Assembly (NCBI RefSeq): GCF_019426345.1
Contig: NZ_JAHLLW010000006.1
Coordinates: forward strand, 62,001 to 126,000
Direction of reading: 5' to 3'
Source: Marinomonas lutimaris
GTDB lineage: Bacteria; Pseudomonadota; Gammaproteobacteria; Pseudomonadales; Marinomonadaceae
DNA: 64,000 nucleotides
Both the position numbers and the translations under genes were made by a program. Below are positions 26,650 through 36,125 of the stretch, piece after piece; the stretch's first letter is position 1, and each line of letters begins with the position of its first letter. The notes under the pieces are model-generated. The model searched no databases. It had not been told where the DNA came from and saw nothing but the letters and a program-made list of their open reading frames with translations.

Positions 26650-28473
26650 TTATTTCCTAAACCGACTCACACTATCCAGTGCATCTTTTAAAAATACATA
26701 ATTAGGCTCGGCACCTTTTTTCACCCGATTGGTTAAATCATAGATTTTATATTGTCCACTCGCCCCAACCTCTAAAATACTGTCATGAGTAATCAAGGCA
26801 TAACTAGCATAACTTGAAGACAACACCCAATCTCGTTCCTCACTTTCACCTAAAAGATCAATACCTACCGAATAAGTATCTAAGGAACTGGTAACGCCAA
26901 GATAGTTTTTCATTAACGTCGGAACAACATCTTCATGACTGGTTATAGAGCCTAAACCTTCTTTTAGCCTTCCAATATTAGGTCCAACCATAACAAATGG
27001 TACATGTGTTTGCGCTGGCGTAAAATTACTGTTGTGCCCCCAATAGTTTAGTTTATTGTCATTCAGTTCTTGCGCATGATCACCAGTTATAATTACAACC
27101 GTATTATCTGCATCTCCCGTTGTTTTTAACTCATTCAACACTTTTTTTGCTAAATCATCCACATAATGAACGCTTGTCTTATATCTATTCATAAACAATG
27201 TTGGATCTGTATCATTATTGAGAGTCAAGTAATTCACTTCACTTAGCATTGGCTCGTATTTTTTTCCGTAATCTTTCGGAAAATCGTAACCATGCGGAGC
27301 ATCATAGAAAAGAAATGAAAATGCAGGTTTAGATTTATCTCTGTGCTGATACCATTGCAACCAACCTTCCGTCAGCTTGCCATCTCTTTCAGCAGGTGAA
27401 CGCCCTTCTGACCTTAAACGCAAGTCATTCACTTTAGTAAAGACAGTTTGATTAAATTCAGGATCAGTCAACGAAGCCGAAGTAAAAATACCTAGCTGAT
27501 AGTCCAACGCCTGAAGGCGATCAATAAAAACAGGTGATTTTTGATTCGACAGTATGCTTTGCCAATATGTCCCTGGTAGACCATAAAAAAGACCAAAAAT
27601 CCCAGTACGAGTATTATTCCCAGTAGATATATGATTTTCAAAAGAAGCACCATTTTGAGCATAAGCCCACATGCTAGGAGTATTATCAGCATTAAAAGTA
27701 TCAAAACGCCATGAATCAACCACCAAAAACATGATATTCACGGGTTTATCAACAGCAACAGTATTAAGTCTTCCAATTGGATAATTAAGGTTACTAGCCA
27801 CTTTTAAAGACAATACTTTTTGCCGCTTCAGTGCCTCCTCATCAATCCAGCCGTATTGACGCATAAAATTATTTGCCGTCGCAGGCTGAAATAAAGGTAG
27901 ATAGCTTTTGCTTATTGTAACGGGTTGGTAAGCATTCGCAGCGGCCCATATATGAATAAAATTACTCGCAAAAAAACACAAGATAAACAAGCAGGCGAAA
28001 TATCTTTTTTTAATCCAAGTAGCAGATCTAGCACTTAGAAAGTTTAGTAGTGCATATTCAATTAAAAATATAGCCAAAAAACTAACAGCGGCAACAAACC
28101 AAGTAATAATAGAAAAATCAACCACATCACCGGATAACACTAATTTAAGAACAACTTCATTGATATGGAAGCGATATTGGGCGAACACAAAGGTATCAAT
28201 CAACAGCAAAAACAAGGATGCAGACGCTAAAAAACCAGCTACTAGATAAAAAAGTTTTCTAGGTAAAAAGACCAAAAAAAAGGCAAATAACCCCAATATT
28301 CCACCGAGTAACGCCATCTGCCCGATTAAGCTCGTGACAATAAAAGAAGCACCTAAGACATCAGCAGGAAACTCAGGCAAAAATAAAAAATATCTTATAG
28401 CCAAAAGAATAGAGAAAAGTATGTTTATTATTAGAAAATAACCAAAAACTGAACGTTTATTACCAAGAGCCAT
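26650..28473 (-). CDS. YejM/PbgA (LapC)-like inner membrane protein with sulfatase-fold domain
   Basis: 607 aa. Five hydrophobic spans in the first 180 residues, then a periplasmic alkaline-phosphatase-superfamily domain: NIMFLVVDSWRFDTF near 245, HISTGNNTRTGIFGLFYGLPG near 282, VIITGDHAQELND near 462 and FVMVGPNI. The GNNTxxGIFGLFYG block is characteristic of E. coli YejM/PbgA, which senses lipid A and tunes LpxC turnover through LapB. Placement beside the LPS core locus supports that role here. Whether it has enzymatic activity cannot be read from sequence. Confidence 0.85.
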   Translation of the reverse strand: MALGNKRSVFGYFLIINILFSILLAIRYFLFLPEFPADVLGASFIVTSLIGQMALLGGILGLFAFFLVFLPRKLFYLVAGFLASASLFLLLIDTFVFAQYRFHINEVVLKLVLSGDVVDFSIITWFVAAVSFLAIFLIEYALLNFLSARSATWIKKRYFACLFILCFFASNFIHIWAAANAYQPVTISKSYLPLFQPATANNFMRQYGWIDEEALKRQKVLSLKVASNLNYPIGRLNTVAVDKPVNIMFLVVDSWRFDTFNADNTPSMWAYAQNGASFENHISTGNNTRTGIFGLFYGLPGTYWQSILSNQKSPVFIDRLQALDYQLGIFTSASLTDPEFNQTVFTKVNDLRLRSEGRSPAERDGKLTEGWLQWYQHRDKSKPAFSFLFYDAPHGYDFPKDYGKKYEPMLSEVNYLTLNNDTDPTLFMNRYKTSVHYVDDLAKKVLNELKTTGDADNTVVIITGDHAQELNDNKLNYWGHNSNFTPAQTHVPFVMVGPNIGRLKEGLGSITSHEDVVPTLMKNYLGVTSSLDTYSVGIDLLGESEERDWVLSSSYASYALITHDSILEVGASGQYKIYDLTNRVKKGAEPNYVFLKDALDSVSRFRK

Positions 28474-28549
28474 GCTATAAAACCAAATAATTTTATTAAA
28501 AAATAAAAAAGCTAGTCTGTAATCAATCGCCTATAACAATTGAATTTTT

Positions 28550-28829
28550 CTAGACTTCATTTTTCATATCAAGTAGATCATCCATGACTCGGTTAGCTAC
28601 ATTACTCTGATATAGCTTCATAAATTACTAACGTATTGCAGTTATAAGAAATAATTTTTACTCAGCCAAGTGATTCTCAACCCGTCATCTTTAAATGAAA
28701 GTACGGCTTCTTATTAAGTATATAGACCCTCTAAGAGGCAATGTCCAAGGCGACGAGCTCATTACACTTTGCTATTAACGGAGTACTAGAAAACCCAACA
28801 TAGCCAGCTCCTAGCATAGCTATTTTCAT
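28550..28829 (-). pseudogene. ugd: Decayed remnant of UDP-glucose 6-dehydrogenase
   Basis: Reading the minus strand from the ATG at 28829 gives MKIAMLGAGYVGFSS, then NELVALDIAS, an in-frame TAG (28731-28733), then RVYILNKK in the same frame. This follows the N-terminus of Ugd (GxGYVG Rossmann loop, EVVALDI, RV..LN) across the stop. Frame is lost at a TGA (28677-28679). Further on, TLVIYEA followed after a frameshift by SNVANRVMDDLLDMK (ending at the TAG at 28550) resembles the Ugd C-terminus (VIIYEP, F-S-V--DL--FK). Most of the roughly 390 codons are missing. The N-terminal match is firm; the C-terminal match is tentative. The rest of the 525-base gap 28474-28998 shows no other gene. Confidence 0.7.
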
Positions 28830-28998
28830 TCAGATCACCTTTTGACTTTAAAGATAGAATTTACGCTCTAAAGAGGCTATTTTACAGTTTGCACCATAAT
28901 TAAAAACGCCAAAATGCGCTTTTTTCATTAATTACATCAAGAAATACAGCAAATCGAGAACACCACAGCTAATCTTAATAAAAAACAAGGAGTTCTAT

Positions 28999-29316
28999 AT
29001 GAAGTTTGAACTGGTAGATCGTCAAGGCTATATCCCTGATCTTAACTATGGAGAATCAGGACAAGAGCTTTCCTGCTTTATTCCCAGTGATTACCCTTTT
29101 CAGCAAGTCAGCTATGATAATGGCGAAGGCGAAGCCATCATAGACAAACACACTTGGCATTTTTTCTTCACACAAGAAGGCATAGGCATCAAATTAATGG
29201 ATGGTATTGTGACACTAAAAGAAGCGGAGCACTTCCTACTTGCAGTTAAATCACACATTTGGGGGGAGACACATCAACAAGTACAAATTTTCATAGCGGG
29301 TGCAACTCCGAAATAA
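28999..29316 (+). CDS. Small protein of unknown function
   Basis: 105 aa, acidic and soluble (starts MKFELVDRQGYIPDLNYG), with no signal peptide or membrane span and no motif I recognise. The start has AAGGAG eight bases upstream, and a terminator-like hairpin follows the stop, so it looks like a real single-gene unit. Flanked by the ugd remnant and the sulfurtransferase gene. Confidence 0.65.
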   Translation: MKFELVDRQGYIPDLNYGESGQELSCFIPSDYPFQQVSYDNGEGEAIIDKHTWHFFFTQEGIGIKLMDGIVTLKEAEHFLLAVKSHIWGETHQQVQIFIAGATPK

Positions 29317-29334
29317 CATGTGCCTTACTACGTC

Positions 29335-29363
29335 ACTTAGCCTCTATTAAAGAGGCTAAGTTT
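29335..29363 (+). terminator. Terminator after the 105-aa gene
   Basis: Perfect ten-pair stem CTTAGCCTCT / AGAGGCTAAG with a five-base loop, followed by only a short T run (TTT). It also sits at the 3' end of the convergent sulfurtransferase gene. Confidence 0.6.
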
Positions 29364-29393
29364 ATCGGCATGGATGGCACTAAAAAAACATTA

Positions 29394-30230
29394 TCACAAT
29401 GCAACCGCTCGCAGCATTCTTTTCGACCATTGACTCCACGACCCAACATAAACTTGCTTTGCTTCTATGCCTGCATAATTTAATGCCAAGACATTATGAC
29501 AAGCCGTCACACCGGATCCACAATAATATACATACGTATCACTACTACCGGATAACCAGTCTTGCCACTCTACATGCAATTGTTCCGCAGGTTTAAAACA
29601 AGCATCTGCATCTAAATTATCTGAAAATGGACGATTAATCGCCCCGGGAATATGCCCAGCAATAGGATCCATGGTTTCATTTTCACCATTAAAACGATCT
29701 GACGCTCTAGCATCCACCAGCTGAAATTGATTCGTCTCAAAGTTTTCAACTATCGCTTGCTCACTAATCGCCCAAGGAAATGAAACCTCAACTTTATTAG
29801 ATGACGCTTTTGCTATGACTGGAGTCAATGAAACATCTCTACCCTCTCTCAACCATGCAGGAAAGCCACCATTTAAAACACGTACATCAATATTTTGCTG
29901 GCTAAGCATCCACCAGGCGCGTGCGGCAATCGCCCCGCCCATATCGTCGTATACAACAACTTGAGTATTGAGATCTATTCCCCAAGCCTGTAATTTCTCT
30001 GAAAAAACGACTTCGTCCGGTAGAGGATGTCGACCAGTCAATTCCGTCTCTGGTGCTGCCAACTCATGATGAACATCCACAAAAATAGCGCCAGGAATAT
30101 GACCGTTATCGTATTCCGATTTACCTTTAGCATGATCGGTCAAATAGAACCGACAATCTAAAACAACCACATTCGGCTGCCCAAGCAATAGGGCCAGTTC
30201 ATTTGTATTAATCAGTGTTTTTAATAGCAC
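29394..30230 (-). CDS. sseA: 3-mercaptopyruvate sulfurtransferase
   Basis: Two-domain rhodanese fold enzyme transferring sulfur from 3-mercaptopyruvate or thiosulfate to thiol or cyanide acceptors. 278 aa. First (inactive) domain includes VVLDCRFYL and ARAWWMLS; second domain carries the active-site loop YCGSGVTACHN near 235, whose CG(S/K)GVTA form marks the mercaptopyruvate class. Divergent from tlyA with 121 bases between them. Confidence 0.9.
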   Translation of the reverse strand: MLLKTLINTNELALLLGQPNVVVLDCRFYLTDHAKGKSEYDNGHIPGAIFVDVHHELAAPETELTGRHPLPDEVVFSEKLQAWGIDLNTQVVVYDDMGGAIAARAWWMLSQQNIDVRVLNGGFPAWLREGRDVSLTPVIAKASSNKVEVSFPWAISEQAIVENFETNQFQLVDARASDRFNGENETMDPIAGHIPGAINRPFSDNLDADACFKPAEQLHVEWQDWLSGSSDTYVYYCGSGVTACHNVLALNYAGIEAKQVYVGSWSQWSKRMLRAVAL

Positions 30231-30351
30231 AGGCTTTCCTCAGACAATCGTCAGTGGTCATAAAACAGACCCTTTCTGTTTCTTTTAAATCTACTTTGAT
30301 TATTCATTTTTTGCTAACATTCGCGACAATTATCTTACTACTGAGTTTTCT

Positions 30352-31116
30352 ATGTTACGTATCGACCTAATTCTTACCGAGCAAGGCCTTGCTAAATCTC
30401 GCTCGCAAGCACAAATCTTTATCAGTGAAGGACGAGTCTCATACAAACAAAACGAAAAGTGGATAAAAGCCACCAAGCCTAGCATAAAACTGCCATCAGA
30501 CATTGAGCTGACCGTAACCTCAGACAAAGCCGACAAATACGTTTCCCGTGGTGCTTTGAAACTTGAAGGTGCTTTGTTACATACACAACTAAATATCGAA
30601 GGTTTCCTTGTATTAGATATCGGCCAATCTACCGGTGGCTTTAGTGATTGTGCAATTCAGCATGGCGCAGCGCATGTTGTCGGAGTTGAGGTAGGGCACG
30701 GACAACTAGACCCTAGCCTGCGTAATAATCACAATATAACCTGCCTAGAAGGAATTAATGCTCGAAACTTGAGTATTAACGATCTAAATGGACACTTTCC
30801 AGCAAACGGTTTTGATCTTGTCGTCATGGATGTTTCTTTTATATCGCAGACTAAAATTTTGCCTCAGCTACCAAATTTACTAAGTGAAGCAGGCCACCTG
30901 ATTACATTAGTAAAACCTCAATTTGAAGTAGGAAAAGAATTCATTGGCAAAGGTGGAATAGTAAAAGACAAGCAGCGTGTAAATCGGCTTGAGCAAGACA
31001 TAAAAGCCTTTGTCACTTCATTAGGATTCGAAGTGAAGTGCTATATAGAAAGCCCAATAAAAGGTGGTGACGGTAATCAAGAGTTTTTACTCTGGGCTAT
31101 TAAGGCAGAAGGTTAA
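30352..31116 (+). CDS. tlyA: TlyA-family rRNA 2'-O-methyltransferase / hemolysin-like protein
   Basis: 254 aa. N-terminal S4 RNA-binding domain (MLRIDLILTEQGLAKSRSQA), then an FtsJ-like Rossmann methyltransferase with SAM loop LDIGQSTGGFSD near 87, VVMDVSFIS near 160 and TLVKPQFEVG near 188, giving the K-D-K-E type residues. Characterised TlyA proteins methylate 16S and/or 23S rRNA. The annotation as hemolysin in databases is historical. Confidence 0.9.
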   Translation: MLRIDLILTEQGLAKSRSQAQIFISEGRVSYKQNEKWIKATKPSIKLPSDIELTVTSDKADKYVSRGALKLEGALLHTQLNIEGFLVLDIGQSTGGFSDCAIQHGAAHVVGVEVGHGQLDPSLRNNHNITCLEGINARNLSINDLNGHFPANGFDLVVMDVSFISQTKILPQLPNLLSEAGHLITLVKPQFEVGKEFIGKGGIVKDKQRVNRLEQDIKAFVTSLGFEVKCYIESPIKGGDGNQEFLLWAIKAEG

Positions 31117-31128
31117 AAGAGAAAGTTT

Positions 31129-32508
31129 TTAAATTATTTCATCATAACTGTGATTATTTGTAGGCAAGATTTCACGAGCCTCTTTCTCTTCCAGCTCTGT
31201 AATGTAGTTTCTAGCCATATAAAAACCCAAACAACCAAAGATAACGGATCCAACGGCTTGTCCGAAAAGTATCCCCTCTGCCCCCATAAAAAGAGAGAAA
31301 ATGGTAATCAGTGGCCATGTACCTAATGTTGCGCGACCAAAGTTCAACAAGGTGCTATTCAAGGGTTTACCAAGATTATTAAAAACAGCAATCGCAATAA
31401 ACAATAGACTCTGAAAGAAAAAGCTAAAAGACACAAAAGTAGCAAAAAACCGAATCAGATCTGCGCTTCCTTGAGAGGCATGAAATACTGATACCAGCCA
31501 ATCTTGCATTTGATAAAGGCAGAAGCACAAGACGAGGCAATAACCTAGAGCATAAACCACGGCACTACTGATCGCACTGTGCATTCTGTCAAAGCGCCCT
31601 GCCCCATAATTCTGGCCCAGTATAGGCCCAACAGCGCCAGATAAAGCAAATATTCCACCAAACACCACAGGAATAATTCGCCCAATAACGGCCACAGCCG
31701 CTACAGCATCATCGCCAAACGACGCTGTATGCTCCATCACAATAGCATTTGCTAACGGCGAGGACATATTCGTTAACATGGCAGGAATGGCGATCATGGA
31801 AATCGATTTAACGTCTTTGAAGAAGTCCATTAAATCAAATTCGCCAAGCATCTTATGGATATGAACCACGCCATAATACGACACAGCAACCATGGAAAAA
31901 CGCGCAATCAAAGAGGCTATGGCCGCGCCTTGCACGCCCAACCCGAAAGCGAAAATAAAAATAGGGTCCAATAGCGCATTGACCAAACCACCAACCATGG
32001 TGGCGTACATGGCACGACGGGCATCGCCTAGCGCTCGCATAATGCCAGAGCCAATCATGCCAATCATGACCGCAGGCATGCCGATGACCAAGATCTGCAG
32101 ATACCCTGTTGCTAAATCGAGTGTTCGCCCTGTGGCACCAATATACAAAAGGATATGAGGAATATTAGGCCATAAAAGCCAGACAACTCCGGTCGAAAAG
32201 AAAATACCAAACGCCAGCACATTGACTGCACGACGTTTAGCTAACTCGATCTGTCCTTCACCAACAGCTCTTGATACCAAAGCTGTTGCCGCAATAGAAA
32301 CAGCAATGCTCAAAGAGATGGTAAAAAACATGATGGTGCTAGCAAAACCTACAGCAGCTACCGCTTCCTTCTCGCCCAACATAGAAAGGAAAAGCATGTC
32401 GACCAAATCGACCAAAAACATGCACATTAGACCAAACGCACCGGTGGCTGACATGCTAACGACATGTTTAAAGGTTGAACCTTCTGTAAGCTTTCCCGGA
32501 CCAGGCAT
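31129..32508 (-). CDS. MATE-family efflux transporter
   Basis: 459 aa with about twelve membrane spans; cation-coupled multidrug or metabolite export across the inner membrane. Typical MATE features: long first helix region GLMCMFLVDLVDMLFLSMLG, ALVSRAVGEGQIELAKR near 80, GIMRALGDARRAMYATMVG near 165 and GPILGQNYGAGRFDR near 290. Convergent with tlyA. Substrate unknown. Confidence 0.9.
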   Translation of the reverse strand: MPGPGKLTEGSTFKHVVSMSATGAFGLMCMFLVDLVDMLFLSMLGEKEAVAAVGFASTIMFFTISLSIAVSIAATALVSRAVGEGQIELAKRRAVNVLAFGIFFSTGVVWLLWPNIPHILLYIGATGRTLDLATGYLQILVIGMPAVMIGMIGSGIMRALGDARRAMYATMVGGLVNALLDPIFIFAFGLGVQGAAIASLIARFSMVAVSYYGVVHIHKMLGEFDLMDFFKDVKSISMIAIPAMLTNMSSPLANAIVMEHTASFGDDAVAAVAVIGRIIPVVFGGIFALSGAVGPILGQNYGAGRFDRMHSAISSAVVYALGYCLVLCFCLYQMQDWLVSVFHASQGSADLIRFFATFVSFSFFFQSLLFIAIAVFNNLGKPLNSTLLNFGRATLGTWPLITIFSLFMGAEGILFGQAVGSVIFGCLGFYMARNYITELEEKEAREILPTNNHSYDEII

Positions 32509-32573
32509 TTGTTTCCCCTAAAAATGACGCATTGACCGCGCGACAATAAAACGCAAAAAAACGCGCCCAAAAA

Positions 32574-32605
32574 TAAAAAACCGGACAAGCAAGCACTTGT
32601 CCGGT
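32574..32605 (-). terminator. Intrinsic terminator after lon
   Basis: Minus strand: perfect ten-pair stem ACCGGACAAG / CTTGTCCGGT with a six-base loop, followed by a run of six T. Confidence 0.9.
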
Positions 32606-32658
32606 CAGGTATTTTCTCATGTATGACGATTTGAGAAAATGCTTACATTGTGGATAAC

Positions 32659-35097
32659 CTAATGAAGATCGTTATTTGATCGATTAAAAACGATTTTTTC
32701 AACATCGACAAAGCGTTCGGCAAAATGCACCGTCATCCCATCTTTGACAGATTCAGGCAATTCTTCAAAATCACGACGATTTGGCTCAGGTAAAATTACC
32801 TCACTAATTTTACTACGCTTAGCTGCGATTATTTTCTCGCGGATACCACCAACCGCTAAAACCTGACCGGTGAGCGTCAATTCCCCCGTCATAGCCAACC
32901 CACGTCGAACCGGCTCCCCTTTCGCTAAGGACAATAATGCCGTCGCCATGGAAATACCCGCGCTTGGCCCATCTTTTGGCGTAGCGCCTTCAGGAACATG
33001 CAAATGCACTAAACTTTTATCAAAGAATTCTGGATGTTTTTGATAACTCTTTGCATGAGAAAAAACGTAGGAATACGCGATCTCAGCAGACTCTTTCATT
33101 ACATCACCGAGTTTACCAGTGAGTTTTAAGCCACGTGTTAGTTCATGGACTTTATTGGCTTCAATTGGCAACGTCGCTCCGCCCATAGAAGTCCAAGCCA
33201 AGCCAGTCACCACACCAACGCCTTGTAATGTTTTCTCAGGTCGGAAATAAGGCATCCCCAATAACGTCTCTACGTCTTTCACACCAACATTGATGTGCTC
33301 TTTTTCGCCAGTCATTAACTCAACAACACTCTTGCGCAAGACTTTTTGCAATAGTTTATCTAAACCACGAACCCCTGCCTCACGAGCATAATGCTCAATA
33401 ATATGACGTAACGCAGCATCAGTGATATTCAGCTGTTTCTTCATCAACTTGTTTTTCTTTAGCAATTTAGGCCATAAATGCTGCTTAGCAATTGCTAGTT
33501 TTTCATCACCAATGTAACCAGACAACCGAATAACATCCATTCGATCTAACAAAGGCGCAGGGATCGTATCTAACTGATTTGCCGTACAAATAAACAACGC
33601 CTTAGATAGATCGATACGCATATCCAAATAGTGGTCGAGAAACTCAACGTTCTGTTCAGGGTCAAGTGCCTCCAATAAAGATGACGCTGGATCACCTTGG
33701 AAAGAAGAGCCAATTTTGTCGATCTCATCCAACATGATGACAGGATTTTCTACCTCGACATCTTTTAGTGCTTGAACGAATTTACCCGGCAAAGCGCCAA
33801 TATAGGTACGACGATGGCCTTTTATTTCGGCCTCATCTCGCATGCCGCCAAGACTAAAGCGATAGAACTTACGGTTTAGAGACTCCGCAATAGACTTACC
33901 AATGGACGTTTTACCAACCCCAGGAGGACCGACCAGCAGTAAAATGCTGCCGCCCATTTCGCCGCGGTGCGCACCCAAAGCTAAGAATTCAACAATGCGG
34001 TCTTTTATGTCGCCAAGACCTGCATGATGAGATTCCAGAACCTCACGGGCTAATTTAATATCCAAGTTATCTTTTGAGTGAACCCCCCATGGTAAAGACG
34101 TCGCCCAATCTAAATAATTACGCGTCACGCCGTACTCAGGAGAACCTGTTTCAAGAATACTCAGTTTATGAAGCTCTTCTTGAATTTTATCATTCACGGC
34201 TTTAGGTAAGGTTTTACCTTCTAAGCGAGCCTCGAATGTTTCGACATCAGAAGTGCGGTCATCTTTTGAAATACCCAGCTCTTTCTGGATGATTTTCAAT
34301 TGCTCTTTTAGGAAAAAGTCTCGCTGATGCTTACTTATTTTATCGTTCACTTCGGCGCTAATTTCATTCTGCAAGCGCGCAATTTCAAGCTCTTTTCTCA
34401 GCAAGGTAAGCGCTAAATGCATACGAGCATTTACCGGAATAGTAGCCAATACATCATACAAATCTTCCGAATCCGCAGAGGTAATAGATGCAGCAAAGTC
34501 TGCCAACAAGCCCGATTCATTAAATGAGAATCGACCTAGATACTGTCTTAAATCTTCGCTAAACAAAGGGTTTAAACGAATCAGTTGTTTAATCGCATCT
34601 AGAATGGCAATGGAATAAGCTTTCGACTCATCGTCATTAGACTTCACATCATTAATGTAACGAACGCGAGCCAAATAAGGCGCTTCTTCACTTAACCATT
34701 CTATCACTTCAAAACGCTTTACACCTTGAGCCAAAAAGGTCAACTTATCGTTTTGCTTCTCGGCTTTATGTACTCTTGCAACACAGCCAATTGAACGAAA
34801 TTCGTCAACTGAAGGTGCTTTTTTCGTTTTCTTGTCCGCATAAACTAGGCCAACAACCGCTTGAGGATGTTCTGCGATTCGCTCTAGCGTATCCTCCCAC
34901 TGCTCGGCATCAACCATAACGGGTTGAACCTGTGCTGGAAAAAATGGGCGGCTTGAAATAGGTAAGATAAACAACGTTTCAGGTAAAACATCATCAGGAA
35001 GAGCAAGACCTCTTGGGTCACTAATCACAACACCATCTTCTTCTGTTACTTCTACTTGGTCTTCTTGTGTATCTAAGTATTGTTCGTCATCACTCAT
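32659..35097 (-). CDS. lon: ATP-dependent Lon-type protease (AsrA-like)
   Basis: 812 aa soluble AAA+ serine protease. Acidic N-terminal extension (about 35 residues), LON substrate-binding domain about 40-240, AAA+ module with Walker A GPPGVGKTS near 380 and Walker B region VIMLDEIDKIG, and C-terminal protease with the Ser712 (PKDGPSAGI)/Lys755 (GGIREK) dyad. The N-terminus (LPDDVLPETLFILPISSRP) resembles P. aeruginosa AsrA more than E. coli Lon, so it may be a second Lon paralogue. No clear sigma32 promoter is visible upstream. Confidence 0.92.
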   Translation of the reverse strand: MSDDEQYLDTQEDQVEVTEEDGVVISDPRGLALPDDVLPETLFILPISSRPFFPAQVQPVMVDAEQWEDTLERIAEHPQAVVGLVYADKKTKKAPSVDEFRSIGCVARVHKAEKQNDKLTFLAQGVKRFEVIEWLSEEAPYLARVRYINDVKSNDDESKAYSIAILDAIKQLIRLNPLFSEDLRQYLGRFSFNESGLLADFAASITSADSEDLYDVLATIPVNARMHLALTLLRKELEIARLQNEISAEVNDKISKHQRDFFLKEQLKIIQKELGISKDDRTSDVETFEARLEGKTLPKAVNDKIQEELHKLSILETGSPEYGVTRNYLDWATSLPWGVHSKDNLDIKLAREVLESHHAGLGDIKDRIVEFLALGAHRGEMGGSILLLVGPPGVGKTSIGKSIAESLNRKFYRFSLGGMRDEAEIKGHRRTYIGALPGKFVQALKDVEVENPVIMLDEIDKIGSSFQGDPASSLLEALDPEQNVEFLDHYLDMRIDLSKALFICTANQLDTIPAPLLDRMDVIRLSGYIGDEKLAIAKQHLWPKLLKKNKLMKKQLNITDAALRHIIEHYAREAGVRGLDKLLQKVLRKSVVELMTGEKEHINVGVKDVETLLGMPYFRPEKTLQGVGVVTGLAWTSMGGATLPIEANKVHELTRGLKLTGKLGDVMKESAEIAYSYVFSHAKSYQKHPEFFDKSLVHLHVPEGATPKDGPSAGISMATALLSLAKGEPVRRGLAMTGELTLTGQVLAVGGIREKIIAAKRSKISEVILPEPNRRDFEELPESVKDGMTVHFAERFVDVEKIVFNRSNNDLH

Positions 35098-35279
35098 AAT
35101 AAACTTCTCAATAAATATGTATTTTTCGCTAGAAATGTCTATGACAATTTTTTATTGGCATTTTTCTATGGATACACCTTATGTAATGACGATATTGCCG
35201 AAAACAATACCATAGGCGACTTTCCCAAATGCTTACTCACTTCAAGAAACAAACTAACCCATAGGACAGGATTAGTTAT

Positions 35280-35307
35280 TTGGCCTATTCCGACTTAGTG
35301 TTATTAT
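35280..35307 (+). promoter_or_regulatory. Promoter upstream of upp
   Basis: TTGGCC (35280-35285), 16 bases, TATTAT (35302-35307), followed by a leader of about 65 bases before upp. The rest of the 282-base gap between lon and upp shows no gene. Confidence 0.5.
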
Positions 35308-35379
35308 AAGGACCATGATAAATGTAGAACTCGCTCAATTTCACACTCTCGACCCAGAGTTACAAAAAAGGAAAGGCTA

Positions 35380-36036
35380 ATGACCCGCGATGAACTCCTT
35401 AATGCTTACAACGATATATTTGTGATTAAACACCCTTTTGTTAAACACAAATTAACCAGTCTTCGCGATAAGAACACCAGTACCCGTGAATTTCGTATGT
35501 TAGTAGAAGAGCTAGGGACATTGATTGGCTACGAAGCTACGCGCGATCTAGAAACAACCGACGTTGAAATTGAAACACCTTTAGAAAAAGCCATGTGCCC
35601 AGTTCTAAAGGGCAAAAAGCTTTGTATTGTGACAATAATGAGAGCAGGTAATGGACTTGCAGAGGGCGTACTAAAATTGTCGCCTAGTGCACGTGTAGGT
35701 CACGTTGGCTTGTATCGCGACCCGGAAACAAAACAGCCTGTTGAATACTACCTAAAAATGCCACATTCAGTGAATGAACGTACCATTATTGTGGTTGACC
35801 CAATGCTAGCAACGGGCAACTCAGCTATTATGGCCATCGACAAAATGAAGGAAATGGGTGCAACAGATATTCGCTTCATCTGCCTATTTGCTGCGCCAGA
35901 AGGCATTGAAGCATTTAAAGAAGCACACCCAGACGTTGCCATGTACATTGGTTCAATTGACCGTGGTCTTGACGAGCACGCTTACATTCGTCCAGGTGTT
36001 GGCGATGCTGGCGACCGAATTTACGGCACGCGCTAA
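35380..36036 (+). CDS. upp: Uracil phosphoribosyltransferase
   Basis: Pyrimidine salvage: uracil plus PRPP to UMP. 218 aa, about ten longer than E. coli Upp because of an N-terminal [14 protein letters not shown] extension. Conserved [26 protein letters not shown] loop [13 protein letters not shown] and C-terminal uracil-binding [17 protein letters not shown]. Good intrinsic terminator downstream. Confidence 0.96.
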   Translation: MTRDELLNAYNDIFVIKHPFVKHKLTSLRDKNTSTREFRMLVEELGTLIGYEATRDLETTDVEIETPLEKAMCPVLKGKKLCIVTIMRAGNGLAEGVLKLSPSARVGHVGLYRDPETKQPVEYYLKMPHSVNERTIIVVDPMLATGNSAIMAIDKMKEMGATDIRFICLFAAPEGIEAFKEAHPDVAMYIGSIDRGLDEHAYIRPGVGDAGDRIYGTR

Positions 36037-36054
36037 TCATTTACAAAGCAAATA

Positions 36055-36093
36055 AAAAGCCGTCTTTTAATTGCATAAAAAGGCGGCTTTTTT
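36055..36093 (+). terminator. Intrinsic terminator after upp
   Basis: Stem AAGCCGTCTTTT / AAAAGGCGGCTT (one G-T wobble) with a loop of about eight bases, followed by a T run. Confidence 0.85.
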
Positions 36094-36125
36094 GTTATTA
36101 AGAAGCGAGCAAAAAATTATAACTG

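Noticed and set aside
35098-35379. Possible PyrR-like attenuator before upp, or heat-shock promoter before lon
   Set aside because: No terminator/antiterminator pair or PyrR-binding loop is visible, and no sigma32 box (CTTGAAA with CCCCAT) was found on the lon side.
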